Of a stretch of 64,000 nt of DNA, positions 1 through 10,559 are shown in pieces; position 1 is the first letter of the stretch, and every line of letters starts with the position of its first letter. Below the pieces are notes generated by a model, which saw nothing but the letters and a program-made list of their open reading frames with translations, was not told where the DNA came from and did no database searches. Source of the DNA: Pomphorhynchus laevis (Eukaryota > Acanthocephala > Palaeacanthocephala > Echinorhynchida > Pomphorhynchidae). The stretch is taken from assembly GCA_012934845.2 (NCBI GenBank), contig WNNJ02001815.1, positions 54,334-118,333 of the forward strand, written 5' to 3'. The translations under genes and the position numbers were made by a program.

Positions 1-10
1 GCGTAGCGAG

Positions 11-214
11 CGGAACTGACAGGAATAATCTGGAACTGACAGGAATAATCTGGAACTGACAGGAATAATCTGGAACTGACAGGAATAATCTGGAACTGAC
101 AGGAATAATCTGGAACTGACAGGAATAATCTGGAACTGACAGGAATAATCTGGAACTGACAGGAATAATCTGGAACTGACAGGAATAATCTGGAACTGAC
201 AGGAATAATCTGGA
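11..214. repeat. 20-bp minisatellite, about 10 copies
   Basis: Ten head-to-tail copies of a 20-bp unit beginning ggaactgacagg, with no differences visible between copies. The array may continue left of the window, although the first ten bases do not fit the unit. Identical copies suggest recent expansion by slippage or unequal exchange. There are no spacers, so this is a plain tandem repeat. Confidence 0.95.
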
Positions 215-745
215 ATGTATATAGTTATTTGTTAACAGCTTAGAATTTCAAACTGCCCTTTCTTTATTTCAATCAGATTTCGACATATGTCTAGATAAGC
301 ACATTTGCCAATATGTCCATGTAGATGGGCATTTTGATACCTTACAAATGATGCCTTACAGATAAGGCATACAGATGCCTTATGTGTATGTCTAGATAAG
401 CACATTTACCAATTCGTGTGTAAATTATTAGAGCATAATGCAGCAACGACCGTCTTAACGTCTAATCTGTGTGGGCCCAATCAACACTACTAGCGGTAGA
501 GAACATCTGATTCCAAGGCTTTATCACATCCCGACTTTTGACCAGCTTTATCAATTCACAATATTTTACACTGTGGTGTTTGCATATCTTTGTCCTATAA
601 ACTTCAGCACAACAGTCTTTCAATATATCAGCGTTCTCGTTTTGCTATGTTATCAGCCCTCGTCTTTCCTTCTTCATAATCTCTTAAGTATATTGTTTCC
701 ATAAATCCATTATAGTCATCCAATGGATTTATGGTCATAAATTCA
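215..745. other. AT-rich stretch, no gene recognised
   Basis: No supported gene here. Two partial copies of a ~28-bp string (tgtctagataagcacattt core) lie at about 282-312 and 388-414. A ~30-bp piece at 217-245 (tatttgttaacagctta) recurs with a few changes at about 17455-17485, in the presumed 5' leader of a CR1-type LINE, so part of this stretch may be LINE-derived. Confidence 0.5.
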
Positions 746-1019
746 TTATGTATGGTCATCTGCATTTAATATACCAGCATTCACTTTATGTATGTTCAAA
801 ATGTCAAAATTGAATCCAAGCACCTTAGGAGCTCTCAATAGAGTTAAAATATCTTGCTCAGTTTCAAAGGTCTTAGCTATAAACTGACTAGGATTTGAAT
901 GGTACACATTCCTCTGGATGATAACTGGAAGCAAATCATTGCAAAGTTTGACCAGAACTTCTTCAGCAATATCGTCATAGCCAGCCTTTTTGCAAAGTCT
1001 CCATAGGTTATAAACTCAA
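746..1019 (-). CDS. Unrecognised open stretch, possible last exon of a host gene
   Basis: On the minus strand a frame is open from about 1019 to a TAA stop at 746-748, giving about 88 residues. Its composition looks protein-like: a charged start (LCKKAGYDDIAEEVL), then mixed hydrophobic and polar residues ending NADDHT. In-frame upstream sequence reaches a TGA, and an AG just before position 1019 could be a splice acceptor, so this would be a terminal exon. I recognise no domain. The next identifiable neighbour is a LINE fragment at 1048, so an upstream exon would have to lie beyond it. A chance open frame remains possible. Confidence 0.3.
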
Positions 1020-1047
1020 AGTTTCTTATCATTGTTATATTTTCTAT

Positions 1048-1400
1048 AGTGCGCATCTGAGGTACATGGACTATCTTGGGATTAGTCTTCTTTTCAAGAG
1101 GACGTCTCCAGAAAACGACTAAGGTTTCTCAAGCTACTCATCTCGCGACTACCGAGTATAGTTCGCCTCGATTGGATTCTTCGGGGGGGGAGGTGAAAGA
1201 CCCCGGGTGGTTTAGTGGGAGAGCGGCGGGTTGGATTGGCCGGAGGGTTCAGATCCCACTGGACCTGAGGTCGTGACACAATGAAGACTCCGTTAACGAC
1301 CGGACTGACTTTGTTTTCTATGTTTTCCTTTGTATGTTTTTCTTTTTAAAACTTTTTAGTGGTTATATAGTTGTTTACAAAATCCTTATTATTTATTACG
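1048..1400 (+). mobile_element. I/Jockey-type LINE (LINE-B family), 3' end fragment
   Basis: The translated sequence around 1076-1276 contains LVFFSRGR and ends IQIPLDLR-like. This matches the C-terminal end of the reverse-transcriptase ORF of LINE-B (around 40230-40430), including the closing GRxxQIPLDLR signature. The following 3' UTR shares the ggttatatagtt string with LINE-B just before its tail. Only the last ~70 codons and the UTR remain, so this is a 5'-truncated, decayed insertion. It belongs to the same family as the copies at 32893-40552 and 45861-48351. Confidence 0.8.
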
Positions 1401-1544
1401 AAAATTAAGTTTAATTAGAATATAGTTAAATAATTTGATTTTAGACATGTTGTGTTTTAAAACTTGGAAAACAATCTAGTAAGTGCAAAGGACACATGAC
1501 GTATCTAAATTTTGCAAGCCAGGTTCAATTTAAACTGAAATATT

Positions 1545-1745
1545 TCTATGTATTGTTCATATATCTATGCGCTGCACATATACGAATTCCCAAACGTAGG
1601 TCAACTGCAATTCTGACGGTTTCGTCGTCCAGCCTTGTACCAGTAGAGGCGCATGGGACAGCCTCTAGAAATGCACCCGCTGCATTTCCTTCAACCGCGT
1701 GCAGACGTGTAATTTCTGATGGTTCAGATGCCGAATCCAATAGCC
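1545..1745 (-). mobile_element. Fragment of a LINE C-terminal region (RLE type)
   Basis: Minus-strand translation gives about 65 residues with the strings SEITRLHAVEG and GTRLDDETVRIAV followed by LRLGIRIC. From memory, this combination sits just before the CCHC finger and restriction-like endonuclease in a widespread invertebrate non-LTR retrotransposon family. The finger and nuclease are not present here because the match stops near 1550. It is a short orphan fragment, and no second part of the same element is visible in the window. The assignment rests on recognition of the motif string, not on an alignment. Confidence 0.55.
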
Positions 1746-2051
1746 GTCGTCTTATCTATTGGTAAATAGGTCTGCTCCAAGAACCCTGTCTCTGTGCATC
1801 CTTCGGTGACTAAGTGGTGATAAGCGAGGACCACATTTTTTGAATTAATAAAATTTAAACTGGAATATTTCTGCATTGTAGTGTACAGTGCTGCATCTAG
1901 GATTAAAGAATTCACACGAGGATAATTGATGAAGCCGACCAAATGATGAAATATTTCTATAATTTTTTTAAGCTAACATTTTTTTATTAATTCTAAGATG
2001 TGGTATATTTTTGAAAAATTGATATATATCGTTATTACTCAAAAATTCCTT
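1746..2051. other. Unassigned AT-rich stretch
   Basis: A short open frame runs through part of this interval on the minus strand (1724-1942), but it overlaps the LINE fragment boundary and shows nothing recognisable. No feature is supported here. Confidence 0.4.
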
Positions 2052-2678
2052 TTACATAACAGTAACGCTTTTGTTGATTAGCTGACCAAGTATTTTGCAA
2101 TTGACTATTGATGATCCTGAATCCAACACTTTGTTTAGGTCATTACTATCAAACACCTTTATAATATCGTACAACATTTTAATAGTATTTTCAATATTAT
2201 TTAAGTCATAATTGCTCATAAGCAGAAGCATATCTTCGTATTCGTATGCAACGTAATTAAACATAAACATGTATACTAATTTTAACGAATATGGATGGTA
2301 AATACCCAAAGTTTCTTCGTATTCATGATAATACATTTCTCCACTTGAAATCGAATGCGTATAATTCCGTGTATGTTCGCTAAACAAGCTTATTATATCC
2401 CTGCAGATTGATATGTTCTCATTATCCAGACAATACTTTAACAGTATCTTATTAGTAATTCTGATAGTAAGTCTATTATATCTGTGCAACCAAATATAAG
2501 ATGCGCTTATGCTGAAATTTTGTTTATTATTTAGGCAGCGCTCATAATACAGTAGCTTCTGAATTGTACTGTAATTTGCTGGATTTTCTTTAGATGCTTG
2601 AATTAAGATATGTATTTTCATGCTTATATCGTCAGATAACTCCCCTCCATAAGATCCAAATTGTTCTTCGATGTTCCT
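2052..2678 (-). CDS. Unrecognised open stretch, possible host exon
   Basis: A 189-codon ATG-started frame (2621 to 2052) is open upstream for a further ~19 codons to a pyrimidine-rich TTTTTTAATTAG, which would make a good splice acceptor at 2678-2679. The product is rich in Asn, Ile, Tyr and Leu, looks soluble and alpha-helical, and has no signal peptide or clear membrane span. I cannot assign a domain. The interval upstream (2680-2840) is very AT-rich and intron-like. The length without stops in ~67% AT sequence argues mildly for real coding. Alternatives are an old element ORF or a host pseudogene exon. Confidence 0.35.
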   Translation of the reverse strand, partial: RNIEEQFGSYGGELSDDISMKIHILIQASKENPANYSTIQKLLYYERCLNNKQNFSISASYIWLHRYNRLTIRITNKILLKYCLDNENISICRDIISLFSEHTRNYTHSISSGEMYYHEYEETLGIYHPYSLKLVYMFMFNYVAYEYEDMLLLMSNYDLNNIENTIKMLYDIIKVFDSNDLNKVLDSGSSIVNCKILGQLINKSVTVM

Positions 2679-2842
2679 AATTAAAAAATGTTAATAATAA
2701 AAGATAAAATCATAATAAATAATAAATAAATTTAATAATAAATTTATTAATTATTCATAATAATACATAAATTTTATTACTTTAATAATATAATCCAATC
2801 AAAATCAAATTTAGGGTCATAATTACATACAAATTTCATTAT

Positions 2843-3304
2843 TCAAAAAAATAGTGGTATCCGGATTTTATTACCTATACCACTCAAAAACAATTTATTG
2901 AGAAGAAAAAACAAAAGATATACAAGATTTTTCCTGCCAACTACTGGTCCGCGTGTCGGATGCACGAACCAAACTACTCCAGACATCGCGATCCTGGGCG
3001 AGAGACCAGAGATCTCTTTCAGATATTCCGACGCGGTCTTCGGCCAGTTACGTGATTTGATCACTCCATCGGTATCGAGGTCCACATCGAGGTATCTTTC
3101 CAGATCCTTGTGAAAAATCTCCATGTCAGAATTTTCAGTGCTGTCTTCGAATGAGCCGTTCTCTGAGCTTGAAAAGGATGTGATGATTTGATTGAAGATT
3201 AAATCAAAAGGCGATGCAATTCCGTTAAAATTAAATAGGGGTGCTGTAATACTTGGATGGTCCATAGAGAATCCAGCAAGTCGTTGAAAATTTGCACGAA
3301 ACAT
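2843..3304 (-). CDS. Unrecognised ORF that starts inside the 320-bp repeat
   Basis: A 153-codon minus-strand frame. The first ~22 codons (MFRANFQRLAGFSMDH) lie within the 320-bp repeat unit also found at 4320-6180. The remainder is unique: acidic Ser/Glu-rich sequence (SSSENGSFEDSTENSD) followed by LERYLDVDLDTDG and a VVWFVHPTRGPVV segment, then a hydrophobic end. No family is recognised. It could be an exon of the same unknown minus-strand gene as 2052-2678, but no splice sites tie them together convincingly. A chance frame is possible. Confidence 0.25.
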   Translation of the reverse strand: MFRANFQRLAGFSMDHPSITAPLFNFNGIASPFDLIFNQIITSFSSSENGSFEDSTENSDMEIFHKDLERYLDVDLDTDGVIKSRNWPKTASEYLKEISGLSPRIAMSGVVWFVHPTRGPVVGRKNLVYLLFFLLNKLFLSGIGNKIRIPLFF

Positions 3305-3560
3305 TCCTGCGAATTTATAGACTTTACCGGCCTACCAATTTTCGAAATAGATTTCCAAAGCAGATCATTAATCTGTGAAACGTAAGGATGTTATACTGCT
3401 CTCTTCTTTAATCCTAAACATGCGTCTGCAAACTAGTGTACGAATATCGTCACAAACTAGTTAAAACACGACCTAACCACTAACATCATTATGCGCCAAC
3501 GTTAGTACTGAGTGGATCATCACGGCACAGGCACTGAGCACTATCGTTGAATCGAACCGC
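3240..3560 (-). repeat. Inverted copy of the 320-bp repeat
   Basis: Read on the minus strand, this interval follows the same order of landmarks as the direct units at 4320-6180: a gtgctcagtgcctg block, an actaacgt-ggcgca block, a gtgacgatattcgtacact block, a catgtttaggatt block, catccttacgtttcacaga and a ggaaatctatttcgaaaa block. It is the only copy in this orientation. Confidence 0.8.
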
Positions 3561-3814
3561 GGAACAAGATCGTTACAAAGTCCAACGCCCCTTTCTAGAA
3601 TTGGCCTACCCAACTCATCCAGGCTTTTCAGAATCGCCTTGGCATTCCCTCTCATTAGTGCGACGGATGCTTGTTGGAACAAATGACTCATTGCTTTGTT
3701 TAATGGGACCCCGTTTCGCCAGGACATTGAGCGAGCCATAAATCGAATTAGCTTCTCCCCCGGACTGTTCCAATCTTCATAAATCTCGAAAAAGTCTCTG
3801 CTGCAGAGAAGCAA
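3473..3814 (-). CDS. Unrecognised ORF ending in the 320-bp repeat
   Basis: A 113-codon minus-strand frame with a helical, charged body (NKAMSHLFQQASVALMRGN, then AILKSLDELGRPIL). Its last ~25 codons run into the inverted copy of the 320-bp repeat (STIVLSACAVMIHSVLT). Related translations occur in the direct copies near 5310 and 5975, so that tail is repeat-derived and not gene-specific. Another open frame (3951-3748) overlaps upstream in a different phase. I cannot identify a product. Confidence 0.2.
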   Translation of the reverse strand: MLLCSRDFFEIYEDWNSPGEKLIRFMARSMSWRNGVPLNKAMSHLFQQASVALMRGNAKAILKSLDELGRPILERGVGLCNDLVPRFDSTIVLSACAVMIHSVLTLAHNDVSG

Positions 3815-4319
3815 GAGCCCGCTTCCTCCATTTTACGCTGATACATCCTCTCTTCAACACATTCAGCGTATTTGTTGGCGGCAAATACAGGAATTTGTGC
3901 TGTTATCGTCACTGAAAAACTTCTGTTGAGGGTTGGTGGCTGCAAAGTCAACCGCCATTGGCGGGTCCTCGCAAATAATAATGTCCGCCGGGCATTCTCG
4001 CAAGTCCTGAACGTGGTTAGGAACCTCCCTCGCTACCCGTTAATCAGTCAAAACCGCCGACTGGAAGATTGTGTCCATCAGATCGTCATGACGGATGCCG
4101 GGAAATCCACCAAACTGGCAGGTAAGTCATGAGAGCCAAATTTATCAGCCGAACGTAGGCACCGCCTGCACCGATAATTTATTTTTATATAAAGTTAAAA
4201 TTTAAAATTGAAATTTAAGATAAATTAATGGATTGACTAATAAATAACAGACGATGTATATGAATAAGGATTAGAGACCATCAGAAGGAACTGATATGTA
4301 TATCCTTACATCTATAATA

Positions 4320-6180
4320 TCCTTACATTAATATCCTTACATTTCACAGATTAATGATTTGTCTGAAAATCTATTTGAAAATGTCAGTCTGGTAAGTAGT
4401 CTACAATTTTTCAACGACCAGCTGGCTTCTAAATAGAACATCCAAGTATACTGCATATTGAAACGTTAGTGTTCAGTGCCTGCGCCTCGAATATCCACTA
4501 ATAATTAACGTCGGCGGATGATGATGTTGGTGGTTAGAGCGTATTTTTACTGAATCGTGACTATATTCGTACATGTTGTGATACATGTTTAGGATTGAAG
4601 TATAGAACAGTTTTACATATTACATTTCACATATTTAACTTGATCGCATCTGTGAGCCTAAATTCTTCTGGCTGTGGAACGAAATTATTTTCACAGGTAT
4701 TGTTCTATTCTTGATACATCAGGACGCTACTAATTTGCCTGGGTTTGTCTCATCAACTGCTGCCCCATACCTACATTTCACATTTTGACCCTCATTATCT
4801 GTTTACTTCGTACACTGGTGCTGATCGGATTCGAACTCTTATCGCGCTTCTGTATCGACGTATGTATCAGCTGGCATTATCAGCTGTACAACTGGATCAG
4901 CTGGCATTTTCTAAAATAAATTTCCATAGCGAGTCATTTAATCTGTGAAATGTATTCTAAATAGTCCATCCAAATATTACAGCATGTTGAAAAGTTAGTG
5001 CTCAGTGTTGTGCCCTTGTGACCCGCTAAATACTAACGTCGGTGCATAATGATGTTGTTGTTAAGATAGTGTTGCAACTAGTTAGTTACAATATTCGTAC
5101 ACTAGTTTGCAGACATGTGTTTAGGATTGAAGCATAGAGCAGTACATAGAGCAGTACATCCTTACATTTCACAGATTAAATAAACTGCACTGGAAATCTA
5201 TTTCAAAAACTATTAGTCCGGAGGGGATTCTATTAATTCACAAAACGTTTCAAGCAATTTTTCAACGTCTAGCTGGATTTCTTATATAATATCCAAGTAT
5301 TGCAGCATGTTAAAACATTAGTGCTCAGTGCCTGCGCACTTAAGAGCCACAGAGTACTAATGTCAGCCCATTATGATGCGGATGATTATATCGTGTTGAC
5401 TCTGGTTTGTGACGATATACGTACACTATTTTGTAGACGCATGTTTAGGATTAAATCATATAGCAGTAAAACATCCTTACGTTTCACAAATTAATGATCT
5501 TCTCTGGAAATCTAATTCGAAAATGTTAGACAGCTAAGGAGTCTATAAATTCGCAGGAGGTTTGTGCAATTTTTCAACCACTTGCTAGATTCTAAATCAA
5601 GTATTTTTATCAAGTATTACTAAATCAAGTATTCTAATCCAAGTATTTTAACATGCTAAAGCGTTAGTGCTCAGTTTTGCGCTTTTGTGATCCGCTGAGT
5701 ACTAACGTCGGCGCAAGATGGTGTTAAAGGTTAGATCGTGTTGCATCTAGTTTGTGACGATATACGTACACTATTTTGTAGACGCATATTTATCATTGAA
5801 GTATTGATCAGTATAATATCCTTGCATTTCACAGATTAAATAAACTTCACTGGAAATCTATTTCGAAAACTGTTAGTCCATTGAGGATTCTATGAATTCG
5901 CGAGAGGTTCTTTCAATTTTCCAACGACTGGCTTGATTTTTTATATAATATCCAAGTATTGCAGCATGTTGAAACGTTACGCTCAATGTCGCGCCTTGAA
6001 GATCCATTTATTGCTAACGTCAGCGCAGGATGATGTTGGTGGTTTGATCGTGTTGCAACGGGTTCGTGACGATCTTCGTGCACTAGTTTACAGACAAATG
6101 CTTAGGATTAATGCAGAGTGCATTATAACATCCTTGCATTTCTCAGATTAAATGATCTCTCTGGAAATCTATTTCGGACA
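4320..6180 (+). repeat. Array of about five diverged ~320-bp direct repeats
   Basis: The anchor gttagtgctcagt and its variants recur near 4463, 4992, 5314, 5663 and 5973, giving spacings of about 529, 322, 349 and 310. The first interval carries ~200 extra bases (about 4640-4900). Each unit also carries the gtacact-tagacgcatgtttaggatt block and the catccttacatttcacagatt block. Copies differ by many substitutions and small indels, so the array is old. Short open frames inside it are shared between copies and are best read as repeat sequence. One inverted copy lies at 3240-3560. Confidence 0.8.
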
Positions 6181-7047
6181 GTGTTATCAGTAGCAATAAA
6201 ATTAATATATTATTTTACAATCAGATTATCAATGACAATTAAACTACAGTGAAATTTTGCTTACTTTAATAGTTGCTTACTGACATCCACAACGTCTTTG
6301 GTATTATATTTTTGAACACCTTTGAATGCCTTGATTGTTGAGGTCCAAAAGTTTATCAGGCAGAATTTTGTGGTATCATTACATGACATTGTTGGGTCAA
6401 AGTGTATGTTATTTGCAATACTACCATTTGAAAGTGCAGTTTGTTCTGGGCGCAGACGCCTTAGTTTACGAAGTTTTGAGTAAAATAGAACGGTTATGAT
6501 TAACAGTATACGGTTTAGTATCATAACAGTCTAAATTTGAACGGTACAGTTATCATATAAATTCGTTTTCTGTACTTAAATATGAAATCAAAATACACTT
6601 TTACGAATGTTTTCATAATCATAAATTAGAAATATTTATTATTAATCACAATAAGAACACCACAAAAAACACTTTGGCACACCGCTGGAGATATAATAAA
6701 TATATTTATCAAGGTTTAAAAATGCTGTTATCAATATTATTTTAGTATTTTGAAATTTAAAATTTTAAATTTTCAAAAAACGAATACTCGATACTGCAAA
6801 ATACAAAATTGGAAATATGTCTGGCTCTTATTCGCCTACATCTTTAAATCACATAGAGTGAAAAGAACGAAATCTACTAAATTTTGAACTGCTTATTTAA
6901 CAATATTTATAAAGATGTTACTTGAACGAAAAGATAATTATAAAAAGATATAATTATAAAAGTATAAATGCAATTTCACATGATGATACGATTCCGCGTG
7001 AATTTTTATTAATCATATTATTATTATTTCGACAAAAAAAATTTCAA
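6181..7047. other. AT-rich interval with one small unrecognised ORF
   Basis: Mostly AT-rich sequence with homopolymer tracts. A minus-strand 87-codon frame at 6261-6524 starts with a hydrophobic stretch (ILLIITVLFY) that could be a membrane or signal segment, followed by a basic patch and an unremarkable tail. No family is recognised and it may be chance. The RLE-LINE fragment begins directly after this interval. Confidence 0.4.
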
Positions 7048-8095
7048 TAAGGAACAACACACTCATATCGCCAAATCCATTAAGAACGAAAAAGAAATTA
7101 TAATTAAACGACGCCGCGATCAAATAATTCAAGTCAGTGATGCGACCACATGTTCATCTCTAGAATTTGCATCGGAGAAGAGAGCGTCGAATTGGTTGAC
7201 AACAAAACCAATCGAAGCAGACGGGTTCCGTTTATCCCCACACGAGTTTAGGGACGCCGTGAATGGTCGATATGGACTAACACCTACGGATGCACCTGCG
7301 CATTGTACTTGTGGTACTGAGAATAGCACAGTTCACTCGCTCTCGTGCGGTAGAGGCGCACTCACAATCATAAGGCATAACCTAATACGTGACACACTTA
7401 CCAACCTTTTGACTGAAGTCACTCCGTGTGTCGCAATTGAGCCCGTGCTGAGTCCTATAGATCCCTCCATTCAGTTCGAGTCAGCTACAACTTCACGTGA
7501 TAGTGAAGCGAGACTTGATGTCGTGTGCACAGGTCTGTTCGGAAGACGAAGCGAGCGCGTCTTTATGGACGTCGCTATATTCAATTGTCATGCTGCTTCT
7601 TATTCTGAAAGATCGCCTTCATCAGTCCACAACTATCACGAGTCGCGCAAAAACGCCCGTTACCTTGAACGTATTGTAACTGTGGAGAGGGCCCAATTCA
7701 CACCGATAGTGTTTTCATCGTCTGGAGGCGTTGGTAAGACCGGAGATTGCGTTCTGAAGGCATTAGCCAGGATGTTGGCCAATAAGCGCGAAATAGACTA
7801 TGCGACGTGTATCGCACTTATCCGACGAAGGATAAGTTTCTCCCTTGCGCGATCAACTTCTATGTGTCTTCGCAGCCCCCGCTCTGCATTTCACCGGTTC
7901 GAGCACGGACAGCAAATCCATTCGGAGATAATTAGTCGTGGATCCGCTACGGATAGCTGAGATTTTAATGAAGTCTTAAATTTAATGTTTATATTAGGGC
8001 CCATTTGCGGGTAACTTTATGATTGTAATTTTTAATTGTATTAATATTGGTTTTAAGGAAAAAATAATAATTATTATAAAAAAAACAAAAAAAAA
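7048..8095 (+). mobile_element. RLE-LINE family 1, copy 1 (5'-truncated)
   Basis: Coding sequence is open from the 5' truncation point to the stop at 7958-7960, followed by a ~135-bp 3' UTR ending in an A-rich tail. The protein is the C-terminal domain of a non-LTR retrotransposon. In order it shows a C-x-C-x7-H-x3-C finger (CTCGTENSTVHSLSC), an RHN motif, an EP motif, ARLDV and MDVAIF. A CCHC finger followed by RHN and a nuclease core with spaced acidic residues is the layout of the restriction-like endonuclease in R2/CRE-type elements. The RT is missing. Over ~900 bp it differs from copy 2 at only about six positions, so it is a young insertion. Confidence 0.75.
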
Positions 8096-8130
8096 TTTTG
8101 GTTTCTTATAAACATACAATAAAATAACAT
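8096..8130 (+). repeat. 35-bp target-site duplication, left copy
   Basis: The same 35 bases (starting ttttggtttcttat, ending aaaataacat) occur at 9915-9949, exactly bounding RLE-LINE copy 2 with its A-rich tail. The two copies are identical. The left one also sits directly after the A-rich tail of copy 1, so copy 2 landed about 35 bp downstream of an existing insertion. Confidence 0.75.
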
Positions 8131-9914
8131 TCTATCTAACTTGTACGGGGAAGGAGGTCTACTGGCTATTGAGGAGGAAATTTGGACTTCTGACGAAGGT
8201 TTCACTCAGGGTGATCCTTTAGCAATGGCCGCCTTCGCTGCCGCGTCTCTCCCGCTTATTGCGCGAATTCAAACTCAAATTTCTTCGATTGAACAAAAGT
8301 GGTATGCGGATGATGCCAATTTCGTTGGAACCTTCGAAGAATGCCGATCAGTTTTTGATATCATGATGCGGGAGGGCGGAGCGTATGGGTATAACATAAA
8401 TCCTTCAAAATGTCAATTACTGGTCCATCCGGAATTCCTGAACAAAGCCCAAGAATGTTTTGATGCTACTAGTGTCCATATCTGTACGAATGGCGTAGAA
8501 GTATTGGGAGCGCCAATTGGAAATGAATCCTTTTTGGAGGACTGGATTATCCGCAAAGTAGACAGATGGTCCAAATGTGTACAGAACCTAGTGGAGATTG
8601 CTATTTTCGACCCACAAGTCGCGTACAATGCTCTGACATACTCATTACAACATAAGATGACTTAGGACTTGTCGCTTTCGGTCCGAGCAACTCCTGGCAC
8701 TCGAGGAACATATCCGTCACTGCTTGATCCCTAAAATAACCGGTATATCAAACGTACCTGAAACACTTAGGCAAATTTTCAGCCTTCCAGCGAGACTGGG
8801 TGGTCTCGGAATCGTAGACCATCATGTCGATCCGGGTAAAGAATACGATTGGTCAATACGTGCTTGTCGATCACATGTTTCAAACAATAAGGAACAACAC
8901 ACTCATATCGCCAAATCCATTAAGAACGAAAAAGAAATTATAATTAAACGACGCCGCGATCAAATAATTCAAGTCAGTGATGCGACCACATGTTCATCTC
9001 TAGAATTTGCATCGGAGAAGGGAGCGTCGAATTGGTTGACAACAAAACCAATCGAAGCAGACGGGTTCCGTTTATCCCCACACGAGTTTAGGGACGCCGT
9101 GAATGGTCGATATGGACTAACACCTACGGATGCACCTGCGCATTGTAGTTGTGGTACTGAGAATAGCACAGTTCACTCGCTCTCGTGCGGTAGAGGCGCA
9201 CTCACAATCATAAGGCATAACCTAATACGTGACACACTTGCCAACCTTTTGACTGAAGTCACTCCGTGTGTCGCAATTGAGCCCGTGCTGAGTCCTATAG
9301 ATCCCTCCATTCAGTTCGAGTCAGCTACAACTTCACGTGATAGTGAAGCGAGACTTGATGTCGTGTGCACAGGTCTGTTCGGAAGACGAAGCGAGCGCGT
9401 CTTTATGGACGTCGCTATATTCAATTGTCATGCTGCTTCTTATTCTGAGAGATCGCCTTCATCAGTCCACAACTATCACGAGTCGCGCAAAAACGCCCGT
9501 TACCTTGAACGTATTGTAACTGTGGAGAGGGCCCAATTCACACCGATAGTGTTTTCATCGTCTGGAGGCGTTGGTAAGACCGGAGATTGCGTTCTGAAGG
9601 CATTAGCCAGGATGTTGGCCAATAAGCGCGAAATAGACTATGCGACGTGTATCGCACTTATCCGACGAAGGATAAGTTTCTCCCATGCGCGATCAACTTC
9701 TATGTGTCTTCGCAGCCCCCGCTCTGCATTTCTCCGGTTCGAGCACGGACAGCAAATCCATTCGGAGATAATTAGTCGTGGATCCGCTACGGATAGCTGA
9801 GATTTTAATGAAGTCTTAAATTTAATGTTTATATTAGGGCCCATTTGCGGGTAACTTTATGATTGTAATTTTTAATTGTATTAAAAAACAAAAACAAAAA
9901 AACAAAAAAAAAAT
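8131..9914 (+). mobile_element. RLE-LINE family 1, copy 2 (5'-truncated, with RT and RLE)
   Basis: Starts within the RT just before motif B. GFTQGDPLAM (motif B) and WYADD (motif C) are present, followed by the thumb region and, after about 8665, the C-terminal finger and nuclease: CSCG..H..C, RHN, EP, ARLDV, MDVAIF, with stop at 9798-9800. One frameshift near 8665 (after LQHKM) separates the RT part from the rest; the continuing frame resumes at once. The 3' UTR matches copy 1 and ends in A/C-rich sequence. It is flanked by a 35-bp direct repeat (8096-8130 and 9915-9949), best read as its target-site duplication. Confidence 0.78.
8141..9800 (+). pseudogene. RT plus restriction-like endonuclease ORF, one frameshift
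   Basis: Partial ORF of RLE-LINE copy 2. The RT half reads 8141-8665 and carries motif B (FTQGDPL), the catalytic YADD and a downstream YNINPSKC segment typical of motif D. The second half reads 8724-9800 (358 codons as annotated) and starts IPKITG. It contains a basic helix (IIIKRRRDQII), the CCHC finger, RHN and the nuclease core. The family reverse-transcribes its own RNA at a nick made by the RLE. Missing the N-terminus and broken once, this copy should be inactive. Confidence 0.7.
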
Positions 9915-10140
9915 TTTTGGTTTCTTATAAACATACAATAAAATAACATACAATCTAAAGTAAATACAAGTTTGAACTTTCTTGGCTGCTTAATAAACTA
10001 CTTACAATCTAAAGTAAATACAATCTAAAGTAAATACAATTAAACGCATTCTTCGCGTCCATTGACAGTATTCCATATTGCTCGTCCGAGTGGAATCTAA
10101 AGTAAATACAATAAATAAAATACAAAACATACAATTACAT
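9915..10140 (+). repeat. Right target duplication and short aaagtaaatac repeats
   Basis: After the 35-bp duplication (9915-9949), a short string aatctaaagtaaata recurs four times (about 9952, 10005, 10021 and 10095). The same block, taataaatc-tacaataaaataacatac followed by tctaaagtaaatacaa, recurs on the minus strand at 17543-17711 beside a CR1 fragment. A related start (tttggtttct-ataaacatacaat) occurs on the minus strand at 31235-31275. It seems to be a dispersed short repeat in which elements end, or a shared leader or tail. Confidence 0.6.
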
Positions 10141-10143
10141 CCA

Positions 10144-10446
10144 ACACAAATTATGCCGAAAGGAATTCCTGCAGGTATTTCAAAATGTTGTTCCTGCAAC
10201 GGTCAAGCTGCTGTTTGTAAGTCATGCAAATGTGCCCGTCTAAAACAACCTTGCGTCAACTGTTCAGCACGAAATTGTGGAAATACCGCTTCTCTGTATG
10301 TAGTTGACAATGTGGTTAAACAATCATGTTTAATCGATAATTCAACTTGTAATGGATCGGTTAACACAAACAAAATCGAAACATCAAATAACATATCGCA
10401 GCACGCATCGATCATTGAATCTACATACCATAAAGTTGTAAAGTGA
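10144..10446 (+). pseudogene. Cys-rich N-terminal domain of RLE-LINE family 2
   Basis: Starts at ATG 10144 (MPKGIPAG) in a frame open from 10078. About residues 11-43 hold a dense cysteine pattern: CCSCNG, then CKSCKC, then CVNCSARNC. The spacing suggests a metal-binding module, probably for nucleic-acid binding or targeting of the element. The rest is Asn/Ser-rich. The frame stops at 10446. The downstream RT lies in a different phase, and the ~110 bp between contain stops in all frames, so the single ORF expected for this class is broken here. Confidence 0.55.
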
Positions 10447-10559
10447 ATACCTAACTTGTTCAACTTACCAAAATGCAACACAAGTTCAAGTTTCATAGAC
10501 ATACTATCGGAATGTTACTCCGCCATTAACTCTGATCACTCTAAAATGAGGTATCTCAT

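Noticed and set aside
11-214. CRISPR-like array
   Set aside because: The 20-bp units are contiguous with no spacers; it is a minisatellite in eukaryotic DNA.
7497-7679. Second-frame ORFs inside RLE-LINE copies (also 9337-9519, 8969-9169)
   Set aside because: They are shadows of the conserved finger/nuclease frame and carry no motif of their own.
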